From Citrus sinensis (taxonomy: Eukaryota > Streptophyta > Magnoliopsida > Sapindales > Rutaceae), in the NCBI RefSeq assembly GCF_022201045.2, contig NC_068561.1:25426501-25490500 (forward strand): 64,000 nt of DNA. The letters are read 5' to 3'. Each line of letters starts with the position of its first letter. Position 1 is the stretch's first letter. Under the pieces are notes generated by a model, which was not told the origin of the DNA, did not search any database, and saw only the letters and a program-made list of their open reading frames with translations. This document shows, piece after piece, positions 63,501 through 64,000 of this stretch. Position numbers and translations under genes: made by a program.

Positions 63501-64000
63501 CAGCATCTTACTTTTGCCATGTGCTTGCAGGATTCATCAAAGATTGATGACTTAACAAAGGAGTGTGAGCACGCAACGAATCAGATCCCAAAACTTGAAG
63601 AAAACATTCCAAAGCTGCTAAAGCTTTTGTTAGATGAAGAGAAACTCCTGGAGCAAATTAAAGAGAATGCCAAAGGTTGTCTGTATCTACTTTTATCTGA
63701 AATTTTATAAAAATATCTGTTAGTGAAAATGTCTTCATTGCTGATACACAAAATATCATTACTTTTCCATTTATGAATATGATCAATCTATGTGGTTTTG
63801 GAAGACATCGGATACTTTAAAATTACCTTGCAACGTATTTTAGTTTTTTATCATAAATTCAACTGGAGTGATAATAAGTTCAAAACTAAATCCCTTTTAG
63901 GTTATAAACGGTGTTAGATGAGAACCTTTGTACCTAGTTTGCTAAACTTATCTTTGATGTGATGGATTGATATACAGTTGAAACTGAGCGGTACCGCTCT
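60593..64000 (+). CDS. SMC4: Condensin subunit SMC4 (CAP-C), 5' part
   Basis: Core ATPase of condensin, pairing with SMC2 to compact mitotic chromosomes. Eleven exons are visible: 60593-60724, 61244-61333, 61460-61561, 61768-61944, 62040-62170, 62598-62676, 62754-62911, 63000-63075, 63335-63463, 63531-63675 and 63978 onward, cut by the window edge. All introns are GT-AG and phases close, giving the first 414 residues of a protein normally near 1,240. The N-terminal ATPase lobe has RLFIKEMVMRNFKSYAGEQ, the Walker A loop VVGPNGSGKSNVIDAMLFVF (about residues 48-67), the SMC4-type NRFLILQGEVEQISLMKPKG and the FLEYLEDIIGT motif. From about residue 240 the sequence is long heptad-rich coiled coil. 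Two start codons two residues apart are possible; the first is used. No lesions seen. Confidence 0.96.

Overview
The window reads as nuclear DNA of a dicot plant: AT-rich, genes split by small GT-AG introns, long gene-poor spacers full of microsatellites and small DNA transposons, and plant-only families (ZF-HD, MINI ZINC FINGER, GASA, subgroup-1 R2R3-MYB, DUF1666). A rosid such as Citrus is my best guess, but no single feature proves the genus. Nothing is bacterial, organellar or CRISPR-like.

Layout. 0.6-1.9 kb (-): cytosolic ribosomal protein eL34, four coding exons. 2.54 kb (+): intact tRNA-Leu(CAG). 2.7-5.7 kb (-): DUF1666 protein, five exons. 5.7-13.3 kb: spacer with a 139-bp hairpin MITE and a decayed ~1.1-kb element. 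13.4-14.6 kb (+): R2R3-MYB of the MYB30 group. 17.75-19.95 kb: two non-autonomous DNA transposons side by side, a Mutator-like one with a 9-bp target-site duplication and a hAT-like one with an 8-bp duplication. 21.5-23.3 kb (+): mitochondrial ribosomal protein mL41. 28.0-28.4 kb (+): MINI ZINC FINGER (MIF). 34.7-35.9 kb (-): intronless zinc-finger homeodomain (ZHD) gene. 36-52 kb: gene desert with a tRNA-derived SINE, a Tourist-like MITE, a pogo/Emigrant-like relic and several tandem duplications. 52.3-53.1 kb (+): GASA cysteine-rich peptide. 54.9-56.6 kb (-): RING-CH membrane E3 ligase, followed by a truncated duplicate at 57.8-59.5 kb. 60.6 kb to the end (+): first 11 exons of condensin SMC4.

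How the genes relate. These genes form no operon or pathway. The one meaningful grouping is the eL34 - MYB30-like - MIF - ZHD order, which from memory matches an Arabidopsis chromosome 3 neighbourhood and probably reflects old eudicot synteny. MIF and ZHD share the zinc-finger dimerisation domain, and MIFs are known to antagonise ZHDs by forming non-DNA-binding dimers, so this looks like a linked regulator/antagonist pair.

I found no convincing new biological system. The most useful leads are a possible alternative last exon in mL41, an in-frame upstream AUG in MIF, the partial tandem duplication and splice-phase problem of the RING-CH gene, and several well-delimited transposons. All similarity judgements are by eye.
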